From Pseudoroseomonas cervicalis (GTDB taxonomy: Bacteria; Pseudomonadota; Alphaproteobacteria; Acetobacterales; Acetobacteraceae): a stretch of DNA of 64,000 nucleotides. The stretch is taken from the NCBI RefSeq assembly GCF_030818485.1, contig NZ_JAUTAJ010000005.1, forward strand, positions 124,001 through 188,000, given 5' to 3'. A program made the translations under genes and the position numbers. This document shows, one piece after another, positions 50,024-58,523 of this stretch (within the stretch, counting starts at the first letter, position 1; the number at the start of each line of letters is the position of its first letter). The notes beneath the pieces were generated by a model. The model had not been told where the DNA came from, did no database searches, and saw nothing but the letters and a program-made list of their open reading frames with translations.

Positions 50024-51024
50024 CGCAGGCTCCCCAGCCAATCGGCGATGGCGGCCAGCTCCGGCTCCGCCAGCCCGGCATAGGCGGGCATGCGGGCGGC
50101 GGGCTTGAGGCGATCGGTCTCGCGGATGAAGCGCATGCGGTGCTCGCGCGTGTTGTCGAGGAGGCCGGCGCCGAGGCTGGGCCGGCTGCCGAGATGCGTC
50201 AGGTCGGGCCCCAGCTGGCCGCGCGCCGCGGTGCCGCGCACCGCATGGCAGGCGCCGCAGCCCTCGGCCAGGAACAGGCGCTGCCCCTCGGCCAAGGGGG
50301 GCTCGGCCGGCGCCGGGGCGGGGGCGGCCTGGGCGCGCAGCCAGGCGGCGAAGGCCTCCGGCTCCATCACCTCGACGGTGAAGGCCATCAGCGCGTGGGA
50401 GGCGCCGCAGAATTCGGCGCAGGCGCCGCGGAAGCGGCCCAGTTCGGTCGGTTCCAGCACCAGCCGCGTGGCGCGGCCGGGGATCATGTCCATCTTGCCG
50501 GCCAGCGCCGGGATCCAGAAGGAGTGGATGACGTCGCGCGCCGAGAGGCTCAGCTCCACCCGCTGGCCGCGCGGCAGGCGGATCTCGTTGGCGGCCTCCA
50601 CCGGGGCCTGGCCGGGCGCCTGGTAGCGCACCCGCCACCAGAACTGCTCGCCCTCCACCGCGATGCGCAAGGGGCCGCCGGGCTCGCGCAGCGCCGGCAT
50701 CAGCACCAGGCCATAGGCCAGCAGCGCGGCCAGGATCAGCGTCGGCACCACGGCGCCGCCCCACAGCACCAGGCGGCCCGCGCGGCGCTCGGGCCAGGGC
50801 TCGCCGCGGCGGCGCTGGGCGAACAGCGCCAGCGCCATGACGCCGAGCCAGATCGCCACGGCGCCACCCAGCATCACCCAGAACAGCCGGGCCACCGCGG
50901 CGGCCTCGAAGCCGCCCGGGTCGAGGGCGGATTGCACGCCATCGCAGCCGGCCAGCGGCAGCACGGCCAGCAGCATCGCCCGCCGCGCCGCATCCCGACC
51001 GCCCCTGCCCCGCCCCGCCGCCAT
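50020..51024 (-). CDS. ctaC: Cytochrome c oxidase subunit II with C-terminal cytochrome c domain (caa3-type)
   Basis: This 334-residue lipoprotein-like subunit takes electrons into the oxidase. A lipobox (LPLAGC, Cys27) follows a short leader, then two membrane helices (about 44-68 and 86-109). The CuA site is complete: His167, Cys202, Glu204, Cys206, His210 and Met213 (CAEFCGASHALM). A haem c domain follows with Cys256-Cys259-His260 (CGACH) and a distal Met in RMPAY. I use the ATG at 51024; another ATG at 51072 would add 16 residues and one at 50976 would trim the leader. It is the first gene of the oxidase operon. Confidence 0.92.
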   Translation of the reverse strand: MAAGRGRGGRDAARRAMLLAVLPLAGCDGVQSALDPGGFEAAAVARLFWVMLGGAVAIWLGVMALALFAQRRRGEPWPERRAGRLVLWGGAVVPTLILAALLAYGLVLMPALREPGGPLRIAVEGEQFWWRVRYQAPGQAPVEAANEIRLPRGQRVELSLSARDVIHSFWIPALAGKMDMIPGRATRLVLEPTELGRFRGACAEFCGASHALMAFTVEVMEPEAFAAWLRAQAAPAPAPAEPPLAEGQRLFLAEGCGACHAVRGTAARGQLGPDLTHLGSRPSLGAGLLDNTREHRMRFIRETDRLKPAARMPAYAGLAEPELAAIADWLGSLR

Positions 51025-51211
51025 CTGGCCCCGCTCATGCTTCGATTGCGGCTGCAACGCGGCCTGGGCCATCGGGTTCAGGACATGGATAAAATTACAG
51101 ATAAAACCTGGCCATCCCGCCGCGCGCCGGTCACGCCACGGTCATGCGGGGCCATCTTGCCCCCGCGCTTGTGCGGCGCAAACTGCGGAGGGTGACAGCG
51201 GGAGCCCGGGC

Positions 51212-52168
51212 ATGCATGACACGCCGATGACGACCTCCACCCCGGCGGGCGGCGGCCCGCTGCGGCAGGGCCCGGTGACCGAGGGGCTGTGGCGCATGGT
51301 CATGCCGAATGGCGAGACCGGCGCCGAGGCGCTGCGCTTCCTGGAGGATGGCCGGCTCTCCGGCCACCCGATGGCCGAGGCGCTGGGCTGGCGGCTGGAG
51401 GAGGGCATGCCCTGCCTCACCGGGCCGGACGGTGCCCCCGCCATCCGCTTCGTGGCCGTGCCCGACACCGATTTCCTCGAGGCGCGCTCGGCCCGCAGCG
51501 GCGGCGCCATCTTCCGCATCGCCCGGCGCGACTGGGACGGACGGGAACGCTGGTCCGCCCTGATGCGCCACCATTTCGGCGCCGAGATGGCGACCTATGG
51601 CTGGGAGATCGGCGACCATTCCTATGGCCGGCCGATCGTGCATGAGCGCCTGGCGCGGCTCCGCATCGGCAAATACGTCTCGATCGCCGAGGGGGTGCGC
51701 ATCGCGCTCGGCAACCACCGCACCGATTGCGCCACCACCTATCCCTTCGCGGCGCTGGCGCGCTGGTGGCCCTCCGCCCCCACCGGCACCGAGGACCACA
51801 CGACGCGCGGCGATGTGGTGATCGGCCATGATGTCTGGATCGCCGCCGGCGCCTTCATCGGCTCCGGCGTCACCATCGGCGATGGCGCGGTGATCGGTGC
51901 CATGGCGGTGGTGACGCGCGACGTGCCGCCCTATGCGGTGATGGGCGGCAATCCGGCGCGCTGCCTGCGCTACCGCTTCGATGCGGAGACGGTGGCGGCG
52001 CTGCAGGCGCTGCAATGGTGGCACTGGCCGGATGCGGTGGTGGACCGCTTCCTGCCGCTGATGCTGGATGGCGATGTCGCCGCCTTCATCGCCGCCGCCC
52101 GGCGGGAGGGGCTGGGCGCGAGCCCGCGGGCGGCGCCCGACCCCTCCCCCGGCCTCGCGCCGGATTGA
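51212..52168 (+). CDS. CatB-related O-acetyltransferase with N-terminal extension
   Basis: The C-terminal half (about 115-300) of this 318-residue protein is a left-handed beta-helix acetyltransferase of the xenobiotic/Vat type: YSYGRP-like SYGRPIVHER, IGKYVSIAEGVRIALGNHRTD with the catalytic-type His, YPFAALARWWP, then hexapeptide repeats VVIGHDVWIAAGAFIGSGVTIGDGAVIGA (in part) and the end VMGGNPARCLRYRF. The first 110 residues are an extra domain of no family I recognise. These enzymes acetylate small hydroxylated molecules or surface sugars. Whether this one confers antibiotic resistance cannot be said. Confidence 0.87.
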   Translation: MHDTPMTTSTPAGGGPLRQGPVTEGLWRMVMPNGETGAEALRFLEDGRLSGHPMAEALGWRLEEGMPCLTGPDGAPAIRFVAVPDTDFLEARSARSGGAIFRIARRDWDGRERWSALMRHHFGAEMATYGWEIGDHSYGRPIVHERLARLRIGKYVSIAEGVRIALGNHRTDCATTYPFAALARWWPSAPTGTEDHTTRGDVVIGHDVWIAAGAFIGSGVTIGDGAVIGAMAVVTRDVPPYAVMGGNPARCLRYRFDAETVAALQALQWWHWPDAVVDRFLPLMLDGDVAAFIAAARREGLGASPRAAPDPSPGLAPD

Positions 52169-52226
52169 AGCCGGGCCCAGGCCGGCGCGGCTGGGCAGCC
52201 GGGCGGCCAGCGCCTAGAGCCGGGGC

Positions 52227-52811
52227 ATGGCACATTCCATCCCCCCCCGCGCCGCCGCGGCGGCGCTGCTGGGCCTGACCCTCGCCCTGCCGCTTCCGGC
52301 CCTGGCGAGCGGCCCCTTCCCCGACAGCCTGTCGACCGAGGACCGGCAGCGGCTGGACGGTTTCGAGACGGCGCGCGGCGCGGCGCTGGCGCAGGCCAAC
52401 ACGACGCAGAACGCCGACGGGCTGCTGGCGCAGCAGGCCTTCGCCGGCACGCCGCAGCGCCTGGCCCCGGCCAGCCTGGCCGGCGAGTGGCGCTGCCGCT
52501 CGATCCAGTTCGGCCCCTATGGCGTCACCGCCTATGGCGAGTTCCGCTGCCGCATCACCGATGACGCCGCCGGTCTGCGGCTGCAGAAGCTGAACGGCTC
52601 GCAGCGGCAATCCGGCACCTTCTACGACATCGGCGAGGCGCGGCTCGGCTATATGGGCGCCATCTCGCTCGGCGATGGCGACGGGCCGCGCCGCTATGGC
52701 GAGGATCCGGAGCGCAACCAGGTCGGCTATCTGGTGCCGGTCTCGGCGCGGCATCTGCGGCTGGAATATGTCTCCCGCATGGGCTTCGATGTGCTCGATC
52801 TGCGCCGCTGA
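52227..52811 (+). CDS. DUF4893-type exported protein
   Basis: This 194-residue protein has a Sec signal peptide (AAAALLGLTLALPLPALAS, cleavage near residue 28). The mature part starts LSTEDRQRLDGFETARGAALAQA and contains SLAGEWRCRSIQFGPYGVTAYGEFRCRI in part, a pattern that I associate with DUF4893. A pair of Cys residues (WRCR...FRCR) may form a disulfide. No function is known. The gene follows the acetyltransferase by 58 bases and precedes a small gene by 24 bases; these three may share transcripts. Confidence 0.75.
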   Translation: MAHSIPPRAAAAALLGLTLALPLPALASGPFPDSLSTEDRQRLDGFETARGAALAQANTTQNADGLLAQQAFAGTPQRLAPASLAGEWRCRSIQFGPYGVTAYGEFRCRITDDAAGLRLQKLNGSQRQSGTFYDIGEARLGYMGAISLGDGDGPRRYGEDPERNQVGYLVPVSARHLRLEYVSRMGFDVLDLRR

Positions 52812-52835
52812 GGCGCCCGCACGCAAGGAGGGCCG

Positions 52836-53270
52836 ATGCTGACCCTGGAGAGCCTGCTCGCCGAGCGGGATGCGCGCCGCAAGGCGCAGCTGGCCGAGCG
52901 CGAGGAGCAGGAGCGCCTGGAGCGCCAGAAAGCGGCGGAGGAGCGCCGCCATTTCGACAGCTACGAGCTGACCGAGGAGGATGAGCGCAAGATCGAGCGC
53001 CGCATCCGCAAGGCCTTTGACGATGGGGAGAAGGAGGTGATGCTCGGCTCCTTCCCCAGCGAGTACTGCACCGATGCCGGGCGCCGCATCAACCACGCCC
53101 TGCCGGATTGGGAGACGACGCTGACCGGCGCCGCGCAGCGTGTCCATGCGCTGTGGGAGCGCAAGCTGAAGCCGGGCGGCTTCGGCTTCGCCGCCCGCAT
53201 CATCTCCTATCCGGACGGCATGCCGGGCGATGTCGGGCTGTTCATTACCTGGCACGAGAAGCTGGACTGA
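52836..53270 (+). CDS. Small hypothetical protein with N-terminal coiled coil
   Basis: This 144-residue protein has a strongly charged helical N-terminus (ERDARRKAQLAEREEQERLE and on to about residue 40), likely a coiled coil, followed by a compact domain: SYELTEEDERKIERRIRKAF, EVMLGSFPSEYCTDAGRRIN and KPGGFGFAARIISYPDGMPGD. No secretion signal is seen. I recognise the layout from conserved alphaproteobacterial hypothetical proteins, but not a function. The AAGGAGGGCC site places the start at 52836. Confidence 0.78.
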   Translation: MLTLESLLAERDARRKAQLAEREEQERLERQKAAEERRHFDSYELTEEDERKIERRIRKAFDDGEKEVMLGSFPSEYCTDAGRRINHALPDWETTLTGAAQRVHALWERKLKPGGFGFAARIISYPDGMPGDVGLFITWHEKLD

Positions 53271-53299
53271 GCGCGGCGCGCCGGCGGCGCTGAGGCGGC

Positions 53300-54307
53300 T
53301 CAGCCGGCCGGGATGCCGAGCCCGGCCTCGGCCACCAGCCGGCGCAGCAGCGCCTCCTCCTGCACCAGGCGGCGGCGGAAGCCGGAGAGCGGGCCGGTGA
53401 CCGGCCGGGCGCCGAAGCCGGCCAGGATGCGCGCCAGATCCTGGTCCTGCGTCGCATAATCCAGCGCCGCCTCCAGCATCAGCCGCGCATCGCGCGGCGT
53501 GCCATCGGGGATGAAGGCGGCGACCCAGTTGGCCAGCCCCGCCCCCGCCTCCTCCGTGCCCTCCAGCCCGAAGCGGTCGAGCCGCGGCAGGCCGGGCGGC
53601 AGCCCCTCCCAGCCGCCGCTGGAGATCGCCAGCGGCACGGCGCGCCCGGCCTCGGCCAAGGTGAGGAAGGTGGAGGGCGTCAGATAGGCGGAATCCAGCC
53701 GGCCGCCGGCCAGGTCGCGCGCCATGTCGGCGCTGCCGCGATAGGGCACGTGCTGGAAGCGCAGCCCGGTGCGGTGGCCGAGCAGCGCGCCGGCGACATG
53801 GCCGATGCTGCCGATGCCCGGCGTGCCATAGACCAGCGGCAGCTCGGCCAGCCGCGCCGTCTGCAGATAGGCCTCGAAGCTGCCGATGCCGCTCTGGCGG
53901 GAGGCGGCCAGCATCACCGGCATCTCGGCCAGGGCGCCGACCGCGCGGAAGGTCACCGGATAGGCGCCGGCGCCGGTCGCCGAGAGCAGCGGCGAGACCA
54001 GGAAGGACAGGTCGTCCACCAGGATGCTGTGGCCATCGGCGGGGGCGGCGGCGACGCTGTTCAGCGCGATCACCCCGGCGCCGCCGCCGCGATTCTCCAC
54101 CACCACGCTCTGGCCCAGGAACTCGGCGATGCGCGGCTGCACCAGCCGGGCGATGCGGTCCACCGCGCCACCGGGCGGGAAGGCCACCACCAGGCGCAGC
54201 GGGCGCTCCGGCCAGGCGGCCCGCGCCGGGCGCGGCAGGGCCATCGCGGCCCCGGCGGCCAGGGCCAGGGGCGCGTCGCGCAGCAGGCGGCGGCGGGTCC
54301 GGGTCAT
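53300..54307 (-). CDS. Tripartite tricarboxylate transporter substrate-binding protein (TctC-like)
   Basis: This 335-residue Bug/TctC protein has a leader with MTRTRRRLLRDAPLALAAGA and cleavage near RPARAA. Its motifs are LRLVVAFPPGGAVDRIARLV, VVVENRGGGAGVIALNSVAA, FQHVPYRGSADMARDLAGGR and LPRLDRFGLEGTEEAG in place of the usual LPDVPTxxEAG. The ATG at 54307 follows GAGGGAGAG. It is divergent from tctB-tctA, so unlike the other five Bug proteins here it probably serves a full TTT importer. Confidence 0.88.
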   Translation of the reverse strand: MTRTRRRLLRDAPLALAAGAAMALPRPARAAWPERPLRLVVAFPPGGAVDRIARLVQPRIAEFLGQSVVVENRGGGAGVIALNSVAAAPADGHSILVDDLSFLVSPLLSATGAGAYPVTFRAVGALAEMPVMLAASRQSGIGSFEAYLQTARLAELPLVYGTPGIGSIGHVAGALLGHRTGLRFQHVPYRGSADMARDLAGGRLDSAYLTPSTFLTLAEAGRAVPLAISSGGWEGLPPGLPRLDRFGLEGTEEAGAGLANWVAAFIPDGTPRDARLMLEAALDYATQDQDLARILAGFGARPVTGPLSGFRRRLVQEEALLRRLVAEAGLGIPAG

Positions 54308-54732
54308 GGCTCTCTCCCTCGTCCAGGGCGGCCGGGCCGCGCGGCCCGCCTCCGCTGCACTGCATCGCCGGCCCGGCGGGCGAAGTCCAGCCCCCCATGA
54401 CAGGGCATCGCCGGGCCGGCGGCGCCGCGCGCACCCCGGCCTGGCGGTGGCCCGGCGCGCGCCGCGCATGTCCGGATTTCCGAACATGCCGGCGGGAAGC
54501 GGTTCGGGAATCCGGACGAATCCCCGGTCCAGCCGCCTCTCTGGCCTGCATTTTTCAAAGGGTTACGTCGAAAAATGCCGCTGGCAGGCGGATTGCAGAA
54601 GGGCGCCCCCATGCGCTGGCTCCGCCCTGCCGCCGCCGGGCCGCCCGCCGATCCACCCGGCGCGGCCCGCGCGGCGGTGGTGCGGGGCCAGACGCGATCA
54701 TGAATCGCGGGGGAGTGATCCGTTTGAGAGGA
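54308..54732. other. Divergent intergenic region between tctC-like and tctB genes
   Basis: About 425 bases without a gene separate the divergent TTT transporter genes. Most of it is GC-rich and featureless. One AT-rich inverted repeat at 54548-54578 stands out and is listed separately. Earlier in-frame starts for tctB (54700, 54715, 54724) fall at its right end. Confidence 0.5.
54548..54578. promoter_or_regulatory. Nine-bp inverted repeat GCATTTTTC / GAAAAATGC
   Basis: GCATTTTTC (54548-54556) and GAAAAATGC (54570-54578) are perfect complements separated by 13 bases. The centre-to-centre distance of about two helical turns suits a dimeric activator or repressor better than an RNA hairpin. It lies between the divergent tctC-like and tctB genes, so it may control both; no regulator gene is adjacent. 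Confidence 0.5.
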
Positions 54733-55173
54733 ATGAGAGACTATGCCGACATCATCGGCGGGGCGCTGCTGATCGCCGGCGGCACCTGGTTCCTGCTGCA
54801 TTCCGGCCATTACAGCATGGGCACGCTGCGCCGGATGGGGCCGGGCTACTTCCCGGTGGTCATCGGCGGGATGATCATCCTGTTCGGCCTGCTGGTGCTG
54901 GTGCCGGGCATGATGCGCGCGGGCAGCCTGCCGCGGCCGGAATGGCGCCCCTTCCTGACCATCAGCCTGTCGGTGCTGGTCTTCGCCCTGATCGTCGAGC
55001 GCTTCGGCCTGATCCCGGCCACCTTCGCGCTCACCATCGCCGCCGCCCTGGCCGAGCCCGGCCTGCGCCCCGTGCGCACGCTGCTGCTGGCGATCGGCCT
55101 GTCGGCGATCGGTGTGCTCGTCTTCACCCAGGGGCTCGGCATTCCGATTCCCGCCATCCGGTGGCCGCAGTAA
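54733..55173 (+). CDS. tctB: Tripartite tricarboxylate transporter small membrane subunit TctB
   Basis: This 146-residue inner-membrane protein has four hydrophobic segments (ADIIGGALLIAGGTWFLL, FPVVIGGMIILFGLLVLV, FLTISLSVLVFALIV and the last pair around LLLAIGLSAIGVLVF). The MGPGYFPV motif after the first helix is the hallmark of TctB. It works with TctA to move carboxylates with a cation gradient. I use the ATG at 54733, preceded closely by GAGAGGA; three alternative in-frame starts lie within 33 bases upstream. The stop is two bases before the tctA start. Confidence 0.88.
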   Translation: MRDYADIIGGALLIAGGTWFLLHSGHYSMGTLRRMGPGYFPVVIGGMIILFGLLVLVPGMMRAGSLPRPEWRPFLTISLSVLVFALIVERFGLIPATFALTIAAALAEPGLRPVRTLLLAIGLSAIGVLVFTQGLGIPIPAIRWPQ

Positions 55174-55175
55174 CC

Positions 55176-56699
55176 ATGGACATGTTCGCCAATCTGGCGC
55201 TGGGCTTCAGCGAAGCCTTCGCCATGCAAAACCTGCTCTACTGCTTCTTCGGCGTGTTCCTCGGCACCTTCATCGGCGTGCTGCCGGGGATCGGGCCGCT
55301 CGCCACCATCTCGATGCTGCTGCCGCTCACCTTCTACGTGCCGCCGACCGCGGCGCTGGTGATGCTGGCCGGCATCTATTACGGCGCGCAGTATGGCGGC
55401 TCCACCGCCTCCATCCTGATGAACCTGCCGGGCACGCCGGCGGCGGCGGTGGTCTGCCTCGACGGCTACCCGATGGCCAAGCAGGGCCGCGCCGGCGTCG
55501 CGCTGTTCATGACGACGGTCGCCTCCTTCGTGGGCTCGACCATCGGCATCATCATCCTGACCGCCTTCTCGCCGACCCTGGCGAGCGTCGCCCTGGCCTT
55601 CGGCCCGGCCGACTATTTCTCGATGATGCTGCTCGGCCTCGTCGCCGCCGCCGCCCTGGCGCAAGGCTCGCCGGCCAAGGGCATCTCGATGGTGCTGGTG
55701 GGCCTGGCCCTCGGCATGGTCGGCACCGATGTGCAGACCGGCCAGCAGCGCTTCACCTTCGACATCCCGCAGCTGGCCGACGGGCTCAACCTCGTCGCCG
55801 TCGCCATGGGCCTGTTCGGCGTGTCCGAGGTGATCACCAGCATCATGCGCATGCGTGATGTGAACAAGCAGAAGCAGGAGCGCATCACCATGCGCTCCAT
55901 GCTGCCCAAAAAGGACGATGTGAAGCAGTCCTGGGGCGCCATGCTGCGCGGCAGCGGCGTTGGCTCCTTCTTCGGCACGCTGCCGGGGGCCGGCACCACC
56001 ATCGCCTCCTTCATCGCCTATGCGGTGGAGAAGCGCGTGACCCGCACGCCGGAGCGCTTCGGCAAGGGCGCGATCGAGGGCATCAGCGCGCCGGAATCCG
56101 CCTCCAACGCCTCGGCCCAGACCGCCTTCATCCCGACCCTGACGCTGGGCATCCCGGGGGATGCGGTGATGGCGCTGATGCTGGGCGCCATGATCATCCA
56201 GGGCATCCAGCCGGGCCCGCGCCTGGTGACCGAGCATCCGGAGCTGTTCTGGGGGCTGATCGCCAGCTTCTGGATCGGCAATGTCATGCTGGTGATCTTG
56301 AACATCCCGATGATCGGCCTCTGGGTGCGCATGCTGCGCATTCCCTATGGCATCCTCTACCCGTCGATCCTGCTGTTCATCTGCATCGGCGTGTTCAGCG
56401 TCAACAACAGCGCCTTCGACGTGCTGCTGGTGATGATCTTCGGCATCGTCGGCTATGTCATGCTGCTGCTGAAATTCGAGCCGGCGCCGCTGATCCTGGG
56501 CTTCATCCTGGGGCCGCTGATGGAGGAGCATCTGCGGCGCGCCATGCTGCTCTCGCGCGGCGATCCATCGGTGTTTGTGGAGCGGCCGATCAGCGCCTCC
56601 TTCCTGGCGCTGACCTTCGCCCTGCTGGCCTGGTCGATCTACAGCATGATCAAGCAGACCCGGGCGCAGCGCCGCGCCCTGGCCGCCGCCCGCGCCTGA
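55176..56699 (+). CDS. tctA: Tripartite tricarboxylate transporter large permease TctA
   Basis: This 507-residue permease has about twelve hydrophobic segments and the duplicated TctA motifs: FLGTFIGVLPGIGPLATISMLLP (in part), GIYYGAQYGGSTASILMNLPGTPAA, then in the second half SFFGTLPGAGTTIASFIAYAVEKR (in part) and NASAQTAFIPTLTLGIPGDAVMALMLGAM (in part). The length is standard. It is co-transcribed with tctB and followed by a strong GC hairpin terminator. Substrates of such systems range from citrate to aromatic acids; the divergent binding protein determines specificity. Confidence 0.93.
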   Translation: MDMFANLALGFSEAFAMQNLLYCFFGVFLGTFIGVLPGIGPLATISMLLPLTFYVPPTAALVMLAGIYYGAQYGGSTASILMNLPGTPAAAVVCLDGYPMAKQGRAGVALFMTTVASFVGSTIGIIILTAFSPTLASVALAFGPADYFSMMLLGLVAAAALAQGSPAKGISMVLVGLALGMVGTDVQTGQQRFTFDIPQLADGLNLVAVAMGLFGVSEVITSIMRMRDVNKQKQERITMRSMLPKKDDVKQSWGAMLRGSGVGSFFGTLPGAGTTIASFIAYAVEKRVTRTPERFGKGAIEGISAPESASNASAQTAFIPTLTLGIPGDAVMALMLGAMIIQGIQPGPRLVTEHPELFWGLIASFWIGNVMLVILNIPMIGLWVRMLRIPYGILYPSILLFICIGVFSVNNSAFDVLLVMIFGIVGYVMLLLKFEPAPLILGFILGPLMEEHLRRAMLLSRGDPSVFVERPISASFLALTFALLAWSIYSMIKQTRAQRRALAAARA

Positions 56700-56705
56700 G
56701 GCGCC

Positions 56706-56732
56706 GGGGCGGGGGAGCCTCTCCCCCGCCCC
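56706..56732 (+). terminator. Twelve-bp GC hairpin terminator behind tctA
   Basis: GGGGCGGGGGAG (56706-56717) pairs perfectly with CTCCCCCGCCCC (56721-56732) over a three-base loop, followed by a pyrimidine-rich TTCCTCTCC tail. This is a strong intrinsic-type terminator for the tctBA operon, seven bases behind its stop codon. Confidence 0.75.
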
Positions 56733-56759
56733 TTCCTCTCCCTCCCGACCGGAACCGGC

Positions 56760-57377
56760 ATGTCGGAGCGTCTCCTCACCGCCTTCCTGGCCTGGATCGA
56801 GGCCCACCAGGCCTGGGCCGGGCCGGCCGTCTTCCTGCTGGCCTTCCTGGAGGCCCTGCCGCTGGTCGGGCTGGTGGTGCCCGGCTCGGCGCTGATCTTC
56901 GGCGCCGGGCTGCTGGTCGCCTCCGGCGTGCTGCCGCTCTGGCCGGTCATGGCCGGGGCGGCGCTGGGCGCGGCGCTCGGCGACAGCAGCGGCTACTGGC
57001 TGGCGCGGCGGCAGGGTCGCAGCCTGGTGCGCGGCCGCCTGCCGCGCCGCTACCGCCGCCTCTATGCCCGCTCCCTGGTGGGGTTCCGCCGCTGGGGCTG
57101 GTGGGCGGTCTTCGCCAGCCGCTTCTTCGCGCCGCTGCGCGCCTTCATCCCCGTCGTCGCCGGCCTGGCCGGCATGCGGCATGGCCGCTTCCAGAGCGCC
57201 AACCTGCCCTCCGCCCTGCTCTGGGCGCCGCTGATCCTGATGCCGGGTCAGCTGCTGGGCTGGACGCTGGGGCTGCTGCCGCCGCTGCGGCTGGAGCTGC
57301 TGGCGGCCGTCACGCTGCTGGCGCTGGCCGGCGCGCTGCTGCTGCGCCGCCGCGCGCGCCGCAGCCCCGCCGGCTAG
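56760..57377 (+). CDS. DedA-family membrane protein
   Basis: This 205-residue protein belongs to the DedA/SNARE-associated (VTT) family, inner-membrane lipid carriers or scramblases needed for envelope homeostasis. It has FLEALPLVGLVVPGSALIFGAGLL (in part), the GDSSGYWLARRQGR motif with the conserved Gly-Asp and Arg, and FASRFFAPLRAFIPVVAGLAGM with the second family motif. The ATG at 56760 follows CGGAACCGGC without a strong ribosome site. The gene is monocistronic and converges on the lyase gene. Confidence 0.9.
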   Translation: MSERLLTAFLAWIEAHQAWAGPAVFLLAFLEALPLVGLVVPGSALIFGAGLLVASGVLPLWPVMAGAALGAALGDSSGYWLARRQGRSLVRGRLPRRYRRLYARSLVGFRRWGWWAVFASRFFAPLRAFIPVVAGLAGMRHGRFQSANLPSALLWAPLILMPGQLLGWTLGLLPPLRLELLAAVTLLALAGALLLRRRARRSPAG

Positions 57378-57407
57378 CGCTGGCCAGCTCCTTGGCTGCC
57401 CGCCGGC

Positions 57408-58286
57408 TCAGCCGGCCAGCGCCAGGATCTCCTCGGCCCGCCGCACCACCGGCGGGTCGATCATCCGGCCATCCAGTTGGAAGGCGCCACGCCCCTCGGC
57501 GCGCGCCGCCGCATCCCCCGCCACCACGCGCCGCGCCCAGTCGACCTCCTCGGCCGAGGGCGAGAACACCTCGTTCATGATGGCCACCTGCGCGGGATGC
57601 ACCGCCAGCGCGCCGCGGAAGCCGAGCTGCCGCGCCTCGGCGATGGTGCGGCGGAAGGCCTCCAGATCGGCGAACTGGCCGATGCTGCCGACGAAGCCCA
57701 TGGGCAGCTTCCCCGCCGCCCTGGCCGCCGCCAGCACCGCCAGGTTGGGGCCGAGCAGCGCGCCCGGCCCCGGCACCGCGCCGAGGGCGGCGCAGAAATC
57801 CTCCGGCCCCAGCATCATCGCGGCGATGCGCGGATCGGCCCCCGCAATGGCCGGCAGGTTGAACAGCGCCGCCGGCGTCTCGATCTGCAGCAGCAGCCGC
57901 ACCTGGCCGGGGGGCAGGCCGCGCTCGGCCTCCAGCTCGTCCACCGCGGCGGCGATGTGGCGCAGCAGCCCGGGCTCCTCGACCTTGGGCAGCACCAGCC
58001 CGGCCAGGCCCGGCCGCACCGCGGCTTCCAGATCGGCGGCCAGCGCCCGCAGCCCCTGATTGACCCGCACCAGCACCGCCGGCCCGCGCGCCGCCAGGCC
58101 CGCGATGGTCGGCGCCAGCGTGGCGCGCGCCGCCGGCTTCTCGGCGGCCGGCACCGCATCCTCGAGGTCGAGGATGATGCCATCCGCGCCGCGCTCATGC
58201 GCGCGGGCGATGAAGCGCTCGACATGCGCCGGTACGAAGAGCAGCGAGCGCCAGCGCGGCAGGGGCGGCGAGGAGGTGAGGGTCAT
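57408..58286 (-). CDS. HpcH/HpaI-type CoA ester lyase (CitE-like)
   Basis: This 292-residue TIM-barrel lyase cleaves or thio-esterifies beta-hydroxyacyl-CoA compounds such as citramalyl-, malyl- or citryl-CoA. The family marks are RSLLFVPAHVERFIARA, GIILDLEDAVP with the Mg-binding acid cluster, LVRVNQ (for VRVN), LPKVEEP, LLQIETPAALFNLPAIA and MLGPEDFCAALG. The ATG at 58286 (MTLTSSPPLPRWRS) is chosen because further upstream codons are Arg/Gly-rich and not conserved. It is divergent from the hydroxylase-like gene; the shared promoter region contains several palindromes. Confidence 0.89.
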   Translation of the reverse strand: MTLTSSPPLPRWRSLLFVPAHVERFIARAHERGADGIILDLEDAVPAAEKPAARATLAPTIAGLAARGPAVLVRVNQGLRALAADLEAAVRPGLAGLVLPKVEEPGLLRHIAAAVDELEAERGLPPGQVRLLLQIETPAALFNLPAIAGADPRIAAMMLGPEDFCAALGAVPGPGALLGPNLAVLAAARAAGKLPMGFVGSIGQFADLEAFRRTIAEARQLGFRGALAVHPAQVAIMNEVFSPSAEEVDWARRVVAGDAAARAEGRGAFQLDGRMIDPPVVRRAEEILALAG

Positions 58287-58385
58287 TGCGGCGTGTCCTG
58301 TCCCGGAGCCGCCACTCTCCCCCCTCCCCCTGCGGCTGTGAAGCCCGCGGCCGCGGGCCACCGGGCGCCGCCGCCGCGGCACGCA

Positions 58386-58422
58386 ATACCGCTCGGTATC
58401 ATTTTCAGTGATAGTGACTATC
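58386..58422. promoter_or_regulatory. Two adjacent palindromes: ATACCGctCGGTAT and GATAGtgaCTATC
   Basis: ATACCG (58386-58391) / CGGTAT (58394-58399) is a perfect 14-bp dyad of a form often bound by TetR-family repressors. GATAG (58410-58414) / CTATC (58418-58422) follows ten bases later. They lie 100 bases upstream of the CitE-like gene. The TetR gene at 59470 is a candidate regulator, but this is inference. Confidence 0.5.
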
Positions 58423-58523
58423 GCGAAAACTGCCTTCCTTGCCCTCGCGCTCTCCGCGAAGAGTCCCCATGGGCCGCAACTGGGCCAGACTTGTCATCAT
58501 TCGGCAACGCGAAGTCACGACTC

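Noticed and set aside
47402..50083. Long plus-strand frame opposite the oxidase subunit I+III gene
   Set aside because: An antisense shadow; the minus strand has every oxidase metal ligand.
51212..52168. Chloramphenicol or streptogramin resistance gene
   Set aside because: The C-terminal half is CatB/Vat-like, but the extra N-terminal domain and chromosomal context give no support for a resistance role.
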